A DNA stretch of 64,000 nucleotides from Flavobacterium croceum DSM 17960. Lineage in GTDB: Bacteria; Bacteroidota; Bacteroidia; Flavobacteriales; Flavobacteriaceae. Both the position numbers and the translations under genes were made by a program. The notes under the pieces were generated by a model, which saw only the letters and a program-made list of their open reading frames with translations, was not told the DNA's origin and ran no database searches. The DNA is taken from positions 62,001 to 126,000 of the forward strand of contig NZ_PQNY01000010.1 of NCBI RefSeq assembly GCF_002917885.1, written 5' to 3'. Below, piece by piece: positions 1 to 7,648 of this stretch (position 1 is the first letter of the stretch; every line of letters starts with the position of its first letter).

Positions 1-192
1 GAATTTACCATTTGTAGATTTAAAATTTGTAAAAACAAGTTTTTCACACTCTTTTCTTAGTAGTTCAATTTCTTCTTCGCATTCAAACCGAAGTTCTCTA
101 GCTTTGCTTGTAAATATAGTTTTTCCTTTTCTAGAGGTAAATTCATATTTATAAAATCCGTTTTGTTTTTTACTTATTACAAAAGTCCCCAT
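1..192 (-). CDS. DUF1508 (YegP-like) protein, partial
   Basis: The gene runs off the left edge of the window. The ATG is at 190-192, and 64 codons without a stop are visible. The N-terminus begins MGTFVISKKQNGFYKYEF and continues with SRKGKTIFTSKA, the pattern of the small DUF1508 domain (a two-stranded repeat unit of about 50-60 residues, often duplicated). The family has no firmly established biochemical role. The gene lies downstream of two tRNA genes on the same strand. The family assignment rests on the residue pattern only. Confidence 0.7.
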   Translation of the reverse strand, partial: MGTFVISKKQNGFYKYEFTSRKGKTIFTSKARELRFECEEEIELLRKECEKLVFTNFKSTNGKF

Positions 193-259
193 TGTTCTTA
201 GAAGTTGATATAAAATTGATATAAAATAAAAAAGCTCCAAACATAGTTTGAAGCTTTTG

Positions 260-345
260 TACTCAAGGCGGGACTTGAACCCGCACGAACATTACTGCTC
301 ACTGGATTTTAAGTCCAGCGTGTCTACCAATTCCACCACTCGAGC
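260..345 (-). tRNA. tRNA-Leu (TAA anticodon)
   Basis: The reverse complement folds as a class II tRNA with a long variable arm. It has the GCTCGAG acceptor strand, a GGTTCAAGTCC T-arm, and an anticodon loop reading ACTTAAAAT, which gives anticodon TAA (leucine). The discriminator base is A and CCA is not encoded. It lies 27 bp downstream of tRNA-Gly on the same strand, so the two are probably co-transcribed. Confidence 0.95.
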
Positions 346-372
346 ATTGGTTAAATAACCTTTATTTTCTAG

Positions 373-445
373 AGCGAAAAACGGGGTTCGAACCCGCGAC
401 CTCAACCTTGGCAAGGTTGCGCTCTACCAACTGAGCTATTTTCGC
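373..445 (-). tRNA. tRNA-Gly (GCC anticodon)
   Basis: This is a standard 73-nt class I tRNA. The acceptor stem pairs GCGAAAA with TTTTCGC, the T-loop is GGTTCGAACC, and the anticodon loop CTTGCCAAG gives anticodon GCC. The discriminator is T and CCA is not encoded. A very good promoter match lies upstream at 486-515. Confidence 0.95.
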
Positions 446-485
446 GTCTGTTTATGAACATCTCAATACTGCTGTATTGCGGATG

Positions 486-515
486 CAAATGTAACACATT
501 TTTTATTATTTGCAA
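486..515 (-). promoter_or_regulatory. Bacteroidota-type promoter of the tRNA-Gly/tRNA-Leu unit
   Basis: On the minus strand, TTG (513-515) is followed after exactly 19 bases by TACATTTG (486-493). This matches the Bacteroidota primary sigma consensus TTTG/TTG-N19-TAnnTTTG. Transcription would start about 40 bases before the tRNA-Gly gene. It is the cleanest promoter match that I found in the window. Confidence 0.75.
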
Positions 516-569
516 GTAAAAAAGATAAAAAAAACTGCTATATTAATTAATTGGCTGATATACAAATAA

Positions 570-3176
570 CTATTTTTTCAAAATCATTCGTTTTAGTTCA
601 TTTAATTTCATCAAAGCTTCTACAGGAGTGAGTGTATTGATGTCTAGGTGGGCTATTTCTTCTTTTATTTCTTCAAGCAAAGGATCGTCTAAATTGAAAA
701 AACTCAATTGCATTTCATCTTTCATTTCTTTTAATGATGCTGATTCATGTCCAGCATGGTTTTTTTCTAACTTTTTTAAAAGCTTTTGCGCTCTTTGAAC
801 AACAAGCTGGGGCATTCCAGCCATTTTTGCAACATGAATACCAAAGCTATGGGCGCTTCCTCCTTCTACGAGTTTTCTTAAAAATAGTACATTGTCTTTT
901 AATTCTTTTACAGAAACATTGTAGTTTTTTATTCTATCAAATTGCTCGGTCATATCATTGAGTTCGTGGTAGTGTGTGGCAAAAAGTGTTTTTGGTCGTG
1001 CAGGGTTTTCATGCAAAAATTCGGCAATCGCCCAAGCTATAGAAATACCATCGTAAGTGCTGGTTCCTCGACCAATTTCGTCTAAAAGAATTAAACTTCT
1101 TTCTGAAATGTTATTCAAAATAGAAGCAGTTTCATTCATTTCTACCATAAAAGTAGATTCTCCCATAGAAATATTATCACTAGCGCCAACTCTTGTAAAT
1201 ATTTTATCTATTACACCCATTTGTACTTCATCGGCAGGTACAAAACTACCTATTTGAGCTAGTAGTACAATGAGAGCCGTTTGGCGTAAAATAGCAGATT
1301 TTCCCGACATATTTGGCCCTGTAATCATTATAATTTGTTGGCTTTCTCTGTCTAAAAACACATCATTGGCAATGTATGGAACTCCTATTGGTAATTGTTT
1401 TTCTATTACAGGGTGCCTTCCGTTTTTAATATGTAGTTCAAACGAGTTGTCTATTTTTGGATTGGTATAGTTATTATCTTTTGCCAATTGAGCAAAAGAT
1501 GCCAAACAATCTAATTGAGCAATTAAAGAGGCATTATGCTGTACGACTTTTATATAGGTAGCAATCCAACTTATAAGTTCTTCAAAAAGAGATGATTCTA
1601 TTTGATAAATTTTTTCTTCGGCACCTAATATTTTACTTTCATACTCTTTTAGTTCCTCTGTAATATAGCGTTCGGCATTAACAAGGGTTTGTTTTCGTAT
1701 CCATTCGGTTGGAACTTTGTCTTTGTGGGTATTTCGTACTTCTATATAGTAGCCAAAAACATTGTTAAAAGAAACTTTTAGCGATGGAATACCTGTTCGT
1801 ATGCTCTCTCGTTGTTCTAAATCTTCCAAATAATTTTTGCCCGAAGTAGAAATGTTTCTCAAAGAGTCCAATTCTTCATGTATGCCATAAGCGATTACAT
1901 TACCTTTGGATACCGCCACAGGAGGCTCTTGGGTAAGGGTGTTTCCTATTTTTTCTCGTAATAATTCACAAGCATGTAAACTGTCGCCCATCATTTTTAC
2001 GGCTTCCATATTACTTGACAAAGCAGTGTTTTTTATTGGGATAATGGCGTCTAAAGATTCTTTTAAATATAAAACTTCTTTTGGTGTTATTTTTCCTGTA
2101 GCTACTTTAGATATTAATCGTTCTAAATCGGATATTTGTTTAATTTGGGTTTGAATAATTTGTAGCACACTATCATTGTTTACCAAATAGGCAACAACAT
2201 CGTGTCGTTTTTTAATTTTTACAGTGTCTTTTAAGGGCAAAGCAAGCCAACGTTTTAAAAGTCTGCCTCCCATAGGAGATAAAGTCTTATCAATAATATC
2301 GAGTAGCGTTACAGCATTGTAAGCAGTAGAGTGGTAGAGTTCTAGGTTTCGAATTGTAAATCGATCCATCCATACATATTCTTCTTCTGCAATGCGTTGT
2401 ATGTTTGATATGTGTTGTAGTTTGTTATGCTGTGTTTCTGATAAATAGTATAAAATTACTCCCGAAGCTATAATTCCGTCTAGTAAATCGTCAATACCAA
2501 AACCTTTTAAAGAATTGGTTTTAAAATGGTTGGTAAGCGATTGTGTGGCATAATCTTCTTTGAAAACCCAATCGTCTAAATAAAAAGTATTATGTTGTTC
2601 TCCAAAAATCTCTTTAAATCGGTTTTTATCGGTTTTTTGGATTAGAATTTCACTCGGTAAAAAATTCTGTAGCAATTTATCTATATACTCCTCGCCACCT
2701 TGAGAAGTAAGAAATTCTCCTGTAGACACATCAAGAAAACTAATTCCAATGCTTTTTTTACCAAACGATATGGAGGCCAAAAAATTATTGGTTTTAGAAT
2801 GTAATACCTCATCATTTAGAGCAACACCAGGTGTTACGAGTTCTGTAACACCTCGTTTTACAATTGTTTTTGTCATTTTTGGATCTTCGAGTTGGTCGCA
2901 AATAGCAACTCGAAGTCCTGCTTTTACCAACTTAGGTAAATAGGTGTTTAAAGAATGATGAGGAAATCCAGCCAATGCCGTTTCTGTTTCACTGCCAGCT
3001 CCTCTTTTGGTTAATACAATTCCTAAAATTTTTGAAGCGCGTATTGCATCTTCTCCAAATGTTTCGTAAAAATCGCCTACTCGAAACAATAAACAAGCAT
3101 CGGGATATTTGCTTTTTATCTCGTTGTATTGCTTCATTAAAGGAGTTTCTTTCGCAGATTTTTCTTTGGCAGCCAA
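570..3176 (-). CDS. mutS: DNA mismatch repair protein MutS
   Basis: MutS recognises base mismatches and short loops in DNA and starts methyl-independent or methyl-directed repair with MutL. The protein has 868 residues, the usual MutS1 length. The mismatch-binding Phe-x-Glu motif is present (F36-Y-E38 in RVGDFYETFG). The C-terminal ABC-type ATPase has the Walker A sequence GPNMSGKS (about residues 620-627), Walker B LLDEIGRGTSTYDG, and a following ATHYHEL segment. The core, lever and clamp regions lie between. The start ATG at 3174-3176 gives the expected N-terminus. It is a single gene diverging from the DUF1573 gene. Confidence 0.97.
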   Translation of the reverse strand: MAAKEKSAKETPLMKQYNEIKSKYPDACLLFRVGDFYETFGEDAIRASKILGIVLTKRGAGSETETALAGFPHHSLNTYLPKLVKAGLRVAICDQLEDPKMTKTIVKRGVTELVTPGVALNDEVLHSKTNNFLASISFGKKSIGISFLDVSTGEFLTSQGGEEYIDKLLQNFLPSEILIQKTDKNRFKEIFGEQHNTFYLDDWVFKEDYATQSLTNHFKTNSLKGFGIDDLLDGIIASGVILYYLSETQHNKLQHISNIQRIAEEEYVWMDRFTIRNLELYHSTAYNAVTLLDIIDKTLSPMGGRLLKRWLALPLKDTVKIKKRHDVVAYLVNNDSVLQIIQTQIKQISDLERLISKVATGKITPKEVLYLKESLDAIIPIKNTALSSNMEAVKMMGDSLHACELLREKIGNTLTQEPPVAVSKGNVIAYGIHEELDSLRNISTSGKNYLEDLEQRESIRTGIPSLKVSFNNVFGYYIEVRNTHKDKVPTEWIRKQTLVNAERYITEELKEYESKILGAEEKIYQIESSLFEELISWIATYIKVVQHNASLIAQLDCLASFAQLAKDNNYTNPKIDNSFELHIKNGRHPVIEKQLPIGVPYIANDVFLDRESQQIIMITGPNMSGKSAILRQTALIVLLAQIGSFVPADEVQMGVIDKIFTRVGASDNISMGESTFMVEMNETASILNNISERSLILLDEIGRGTSTYDGISIAWAIAEFLHENPARPKTLFATHYHELNDMTEQFDRIKNYNVSVKELKDNVLFLRKLVEGGSAHSFGIHVAKMAGMPQLVVQRAQKLLKKLEKNHAGHESASLKEMKDEMQLSFFNLDDPLLEEIKEEIAHLDINTLTPVEALMKLNELKRMILKK

Positions 3177-3294
3177 AATAATTTTGTTTAAAAATTTAAC
3201 TACGAAAGTAATTATTTCTACTGAAATTTTTGCATTAACAATTCATTTAAACTTTTTTTACCATACGTTGTGATGTAGAATTTTAATTTTTATC

Positions 3295-3302
3295 TAAATT
3301 TG
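3295..3302 (+). promoter_or_regulatory. Promoter -7 element for the DUF1573 gene
   Basis: TAAATTTG matches the TAnnTTTG element, with a TTGTG about 22 bases upstream as a possible -33 element. The predicted start is about 25 bases before the ATG at 3333. Confidence 0.5.
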
Positions 3303-3332
3303 CTTCATTAACATTAAAAAATTATTTAAATC

Positions 3333-3833
3333 ATGAAAAAAATAGTACTATTAGTAGTTTTAGCAGTATTTGGATTATCTGCTGCTCAAGCTCAAACAAA
3401 AGCAAAAGGTAAAAAAGCTAAAAAAGCAGTTGTAGCCAAAGTTGAAACTCCAAAAGTTCCAAAAGTAGAAGGAGCAGGAATGTTGTTTGAAAATGAAACT
3501 ATCGATTATGGAACAATTCCTCATAGTGCAGATGGTAAAAGAGAATTTGTTTTTGTAAACAATGGAAACCAACCACTTATCATTACAAGTGCTACAGGTT
3601 CTTGTGGTTGTACAGTGCCTTCTTTTCCTAAAGATCCTATCGCTCCTGGAGAAAAAAGTGTAATAGGTGTTAAGTATGATACTACAAGACAAGGTGCATT
3701 TACTAAAAATGTAACTATTAAGTCTAATGCTGTACAAGGTGATACTAAAGTTCTTACTATAAAAGGAAACGTACTTCCTGCAGATCCAGCACCAGCACCA
3801 GCTACTCCAGTTGCAGAGCCTGCTCATAACTAA
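3333..3833 (+). CDS. Exported DUF1573 domain protein
   Basis: The protein has 166 residues. An N-terminal signal peptide (MKKIVLLVVLAVFGLSAAQAQ) is followed by a Lys/Ala-rich linker and then a single DUF1573 domain (about residues 50-145) with the typical motif SCGCTVPSFPKDPIAPGE. The tail is Ala/Pro-rich. The DUF1573 fold is an Ig-like (MSP/ASH-type) beta-sandwich found in many exported Bacteroidota proteins. The specific function is unknown. The gene is monocistronic, with its own promoter and a strong terminator right after it. Confidence 0.85.
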   Translation: MKKIVLLVVLAVFGLSAAQAQTKAKGKKAKKAVVAKVETPKVPKVEGAGMLFENETIDYGTIPHSADGKREFVFVNNGNQPLIITSATGSCGCTVPSFPKDPIAPGEKSVIGVKYDTTRQGAFTKNVTIKSNAVQGDTKVLTIKGNVLPADPAPAPATPVAEPAHN

Positions 3834-3855
3834 GAAAATTTAAAATATTTTGTTT

Positions 3856-3884
3856 AAAAAGCTACTGTAAAAGGTAGCTTTTTT
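3856..3884 (+). terminator. Rho-independent terminator after the DUF1573 gene
   Basis: An AAAAAGCTAC / GTAGCTTTTT hairpin with an 8-base loop is followed by a T-run. The T-run merges directly into the promoter element of the next gene. Confidence 0.85.
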
Positions 3885-3891
3885 ATTTTTG
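3884..3891 (+). promoter_or_regulatory. Promoter element directly before the SpoU-family gene
   Basis: TATTTTTG fits TAnnTTTG and ends only 4 bases before the ATG at 3896. If it is used, the transcript would be leaderless or nearly so. Confidence 0.5.
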
Positions 3892-3895
3892 TGCC

Positions 3896-4432
3896 ATGAG
3901 AAAGTTAAGTAATAACGAATTAGAACGAAAATCAATAGAGGATTTTAAAATTTCAGAGAAAACGCCTCTAACTATTATTCTTGATGATATAAGAAGTTTG
4001 CACAATATTGGTTCTGTATTTAGAACGAGTGATGCTTTTCTTTTAGAGAAAATTTATTTGTGTGGTATTACAGCTACGCCTCCACATAAAGAAATACATA
4101 AAACAGCTTTAGGTGCTACCGAAACCGTAGCTTGGGAGTATCAAAAAAATGTATTAGAAGTCATTACTTCTTTAAAAAACAACGGTTACAAAGTTTATGC
4201 TGTAGAGCAAGTAGAACAATCTATATTGTTGCAAAATTTTGAGCCTTTAGATACTGATAAATACGCTTTAGTGTTTGGTAATGAGGTTTTTGGTGTTTCG
4301 CAAGAAGCTATAAAACTATGTGATGGAAGTATTGAAATACCACAATTGGGTACCAAACATTCACTAAATATATCTGTAAGTACAGGTATTGTAATATGGG
4401 ATATTTTTAAGAAAATGCAGTATAAAAAATAA
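3896..4432 (+). CDS. SpoU/TrmH-family RNA 2'-O-methyltransferase
   Basis: The protein has 178 residues and consists almost only of the SpoU (SPOUT) catalytic domain. Motif 1 is visible as LDDIRSLHNIGSVFRTSDAF (the N-x-G-x-x-x-R signature), motif 2 as YALVFGNEVFGVS, and motif 3 as HSLNISVSTGIVIWD. These build the knotted SAM-binding site. The short length and missing N-terminal substrate domain resemble TrmL/TrmH-like tRNA ribose methyltransferases more than RlmB, but the exact RNA target cannot be read from the sequence. The gene converges with the folK-dNK gene, with only 3 bp between the stops. Confidence 0.88.
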   Translation: MRKLSNNELERKSIEDFKISEKTPLTIILDDIRSLHNIGSVFRTSDAFLLEKIYLCGITATPPHKEIHKTALGATETVAWEYQKNVLEVITSLKNNGYKVYAVEQVEQSILLQNFEPLDTDKYALVFGNEVFGVSQEAIKLCDGSIEIPQLGTKHSLNISVSTGIVIWDIFKKMQYKK

Positions 4433-4435
4433 GCC

Positions 4436-5566
4436 TTACAGCATAGTTTTTATTTTTTCTAAAAGAAATAAATAATCAGATTGATTTTTTACAAAATCTA
4501 AATCAGATACATCTAAAACCAAAACATTCAAATCTTTTTGAGTTTTGATATAATCTAGATAACCATTATTTATTTTTTCTAAATATGTAGCCGGAATTTC
4601 TTGCTCGTAACTTCGTCCTCGTTTTTTAATGTTTTGTAATAAGCGTTCGGTGTTTTGGTATAAATAAATATACAAATCGGGTTTAGGTATTTCTTTGTAA
4701 ATAATATCAAATAAGGTTTTATATAGTCGGTATTCATCGTCTGCCAATGTAACTTTGGCAAAAATCAACGATTTAAAAATATGATAATCGGCTACTATAA
4801 AGTCTTTAAATAAGTCAAATTGTGCTAAATCATCTGTAATTTGTTGGTATCTATCGGCCAAAAACGACATTTCTAGTGGAAAAGCATACCTATTTTGGTC
4901 TTTGTAAAATTTTGGTAAAAACGGGTTATCGGCAAATCGTTCTAATACCGTTTTTGCATTAAAATCTTGAGCCATTTTGTGAGCCAATGTAGTTTTTCCG
5001 GCACCAATATTTCCTTCTATAGCAATGTAATTGTATTGTTCTAGATTAAAATTGTGTAAAGGCGCAATGAGGCTGTCTACTCTTTTGCAAAAACCATTAT
5101 CAGTGCAATGTACTATTAATTCAGAAATTGTTGCCTGTGTTTTTGGGTGTTTCCAAAAAGGGAGTAGCTCTTGTAGCGGTTGAAGCACAAAATTTCTTTT
5201 GTCTAAAGCATGGTGCGGAACAGTAAGTTGTTCTTCATTAAAAATCAAATCGTCTATAGCCAAAATATCAATATCTATGGTACGAGCCTCATACTCTTGA
5301 TGCGTTTTTGGTATTCTGCCAAGTTGTTTTTCTATTTTTTGAAATGATTTTAAAATTTTTTGAGGCTTTTTTTCAGAATGTAATACAGCAACTGCATTAT
5401 AAAAAGAATTACTTTGAAACCCCCAAGATTCTGATTCGTATAGCGAAGAAACTTTAATAACGGTGCCAACTTGTTGATGTATAGTATCAATACATTTTTG
5501 AATATAATCTTTTCTATCTCCAAGATTGCTACCCAACGATATTATTATTTGATGCTGCACATTCAT
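4436..5566 (-). CDS. folK: Bifunctional folate HPPK / deoxynucleoside kinase fusion
   Basis: This is a 376-residue fusion. Residues about 1-150 are 6-hydroxymethyl-7,8-dihydropterin pyrophosphokinase (FolK, folate synthesis), with SLGSNLGDR at the start and the RTIDIDILA metal-binding motif. Residues about 175-376 are a deoxynucleoside kinase of the dCK/dGK type, with P-loop IEGNIGAGKTT, an ERF segment and a lid-like KKRGRSYEQ. The kinase half would phosphorylate salvaged deoxynucleosides. Fused kinase-HPPK proteins have been described in Flavobacteria. An upstream TTG (5575) would add three residues. The ATG at 5564-5566 is preferred because a promoter-like TTACTTTG (5573-5580) ends 6 bases before it. 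Confidence 0.93.
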   Translation of the reverse strand: MNVQHQIIISLGSNLGDRKDYIQKCIDTIHQQVGTVIKVSSLYESESWGFQSNSFYNAVAVLHSEKKPQKILKSFQKIEKQLGRIPKTHQEYEARTIDIDILAIDDLIFNEEQLTVPHHALDKRNFVLQPLQELLPFWKHPKTQATISELIVHCTDNGFCKRVDSLIAPLHNFNLEQYNYIAIEGNIGAGKTTLAHKMAQDFNAKTVLERFADNPFLPKFYKDQNRYAFPLEMSFLADRYQQITDDLAQFDLFKDFIVADYHIFKSLIFAKVTLADDEYRLYKTLFDIIYKEIPKPDLYIYLYQNTERLLQNIKKRGRSYEQEIPATYLEKINNGYLDYIKTQKDLNVLVLDVSDLDFVKNQSDYLFLLEKIKTML

Positions 5567-5709
5567 AGCCGACAAAGTAACTAAAAGTATTTAAGAAAAA
5601 ATAGATTTTTTGGTGTGTGTTGATAACTATTTTTAAAGAATAGCAACTCTTATTTATGTAACATTTTATAAAAAACACGACAAATACTTTTACAATAATA
5701 TTATAGCAT

Positions 5710-7464
5710 ATGAATTTTTTAAAAAATGTATTAGCAACTATAGTTGGTTTGTTTTTGTTTTTTATGATTTGCTTTTTTGCACTTTTGTTTATTAGTGCTA
5801 TTGCAGGAAGTTCTGATGAAGTAAAAGTTAAAGAAAACTCGGTTATCGAGCTAGATTTAGCCAAAGTACAATTTGATTACGCAGGAAAAACCAATTACAA
5901 AGAGTTTAATTATTTTGCCAATCCTCACAACGGGTTATTTGATATTATAAAAGCTTTAAAATATGCAAAAACAGACAATAACGTCAAAGGTATTTCTATA
6001 CTGAATAACAATACTTCGTTAGGAATAGCTCAAACCAAAGCGTTAAGAAATGCTTTGGAAGATTTTAAAAAATCTGGAAAGTTTGTATACTCATATAGTA
6101 ATATATATACACAAAAATCGTATTATCTTAACTCGGTAGCAAATAAACTTTATATAAATCCAGTTGGGCAATTGGATTTTAAAGGATTTTCTGCAGAATA
6201 TATGTTTTTTAAAGATTTTCAGGAAAAAACAGGTCTAAAAATGGAAGTTATTAGACATGGAAAATACAAAAGTGCTGTAGAACCATTTTTGGAAAATAAA
6301 ATGAGTGATGCCAATAAAATACAAACTTCAGAATTGTTGCATGCTATATGGAATGCTGTAGTTACTGATATTTCTAAAAGCAGAAAAATACCTGTTGAAA
6401 CCCTAAATAACATTGCAAACAACCTTAATGGTCGAACACCTCAGTTAGCACTTCAAAACCATTTGATTGATAAAATTGCTTATGAAGATGTTTACCATAA
6501 CGATATTAAAAAACTAATAAAAGTAGCCGAAGACAAAGACTATGAAACCATAAAAATAGAAGAGTATTCTAAGTCTGTTGCCACGCAAAATACCGATTTA
6601 AGCACAAAAGATAAAATAGCAATCGTATATGCGCAAGGAGAAATTATGGGCGGAGAAGGTGATGTTAATGTAATTGGCGAAGGCGCCATGCACAAAGCCT
6701 TAAAAGAAGCGCGAGAAGACAAAAATGTTAAGGCTATAGTGCTTAGAGTAGATAGTCCGGGAGGAAGTGCCCTTACATCAGAACTTATTTGGCGAGAAAT
6801 AGAATTAACAAAAAAAATAAAACCAGTTGTGGTTTCAATGGGTAATTATGCCGCTTCTGGGGGATATTATATCTCTTGTAATGCCAATACTATTTTTGCA
6901 GAATCTACAACAATTACAGGTTCTATAGGCGTATTTGGTATGCTTCCAAACTTTAGTGAAGCCACGAGTAGAATAGGTATTCATGTCGATCAGGTAAAAA
7001 CGCATAACAATGCTTCGAGCTATAGTCCATTTAAACCTTTAGACGATAATTTTAAGCAGTTTACTACCGAAGGTATAGAAAATGTGTACCAAACATTTTT
7101 AACAAGAGTTGCTGCAGGCAGAAAAATGACTGTAGAACAAGTAGATGCAATAGCACAAGGTAGAGTTTGGAGTGGAGAAGAAGCCATAAAAATAGGTTTG
7201 GTAGACAAAATTGGTGGTTTGCAAGATGCGTTGCAAGAAGCCGCAAAACTCGCAAAGATTAAAGCATATAGAACAGTAGATTATCCAGAATATGAAAAAA
7301 GTTTTGAAGATGTATTGGCTGCTTTTGGATTAGCACAAAGCAAAGAGAATCTAATAAAACAAGAAATAGGAGAAGATAATTATTTTATACTACAAAAAAT
7401 AAAACAATTATCTATGCAAAAAGGAGTTCAAGCACGTATGGAATATCAATTGATTATTAATTAA
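5710..7464 (+). CDS. sppA: Signal peptide peptidase SppA, 67K type
   Basis: SppA is an inner-membrane serine protease that degrades cleaved signal peptides. The 584-residue protein has one N-terminal membrane segment (about residues 5-27) and two tandem ClpP-like domains, as in the long form from E. coli. The catalytic Lys is visible in GKYKSAVEPF (about K187) and the catalytic Ser in NYAASGGYY (about S383), so the dyad is intact. The gene is monocistronic, divergent from folK-dNK, and followed by a strong terminator. Confidence 0.95.
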   Translation: MNFLKNVLATIVGLFLFFMICFFALLFISAIAGSSDEVKVKENSVIELDLAKVQFDYAGKTNYKEFNYFANPHNGLFDIIKALKYAKTDNNVKGISILNNNTSLGIAQTKALRNALEDFKKSGKFVYSYSNIYTQKSYYLNSVANKLYINPVGQLDFKGFSAEYMFFKDFQEKTGLKMEVIRHGKYKSAVEPFLENKMSDANKIQTSELLHAIWNAVVTDISKSRKIPVETLNNIANNLNGRTPQLALQNHLIDKIAYEDVYHNDIKKLIKVAEDKDYETIKIEEYSKSVATQNTDLSTKDKIAIVYAQGEIMGGEGDVNVIGEGAMHKALKEAREDKNVKAIVLRVDSPGGSALTSELIWREIELTKKIKPVVVSMGNYAASGGYYISCNANTIFAESTTITGSIGVFGMLPNFSEATSRIGIHVDQVKTHNNASSYSPFKPLDDNFKQFTTEGIENVYQTFLTRVAAGRKMTVEQVDAIAQGRVWSGEEAIKIGLVDKIGGLQDALQEAAKLAKIKAYRTVDYPEYEKSFEDVLAAFGLAQSKENLIKQEIGEDNYFILQKIKQLSMQKGVQARMEYQLIIN

Positions 7465-7493
7465 ATACCATTTGCTAATTTAAATTGTTGCGT

Positions 7494-7523
7494 AAAAACC
7501 TGCTTTTTTTGAGCAGGTTTTTT
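7494..7523 (+). terminator. Rho-independent terminator after sppA
   Basis: An AAAAACCTGCT / AGCAGGTTTTT hairpin is followed by a T-run. Confidence 0.85.
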
Positions 7524-7648
7524 TGTACATCAAATTCTACAAAAAATTATGAAAACATTGTAAAAAAAGCATTGTTTTAAATGTTAATTTTGTAATAACT
7601 ATTTTAGGCAAAGTTTTTGCTTATCAATTATTTATAAATAAAATTATT

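Noticed and set aside
3375..3827. A long minus-strand open frame (150 codons) opposite the DUF1573 gene
   Set aside because: It is Cys/Phe/Ser-rich with no domain pattern and lies fully antisense to a well-supported exported protein. It is a shadow of that gene's codon use.
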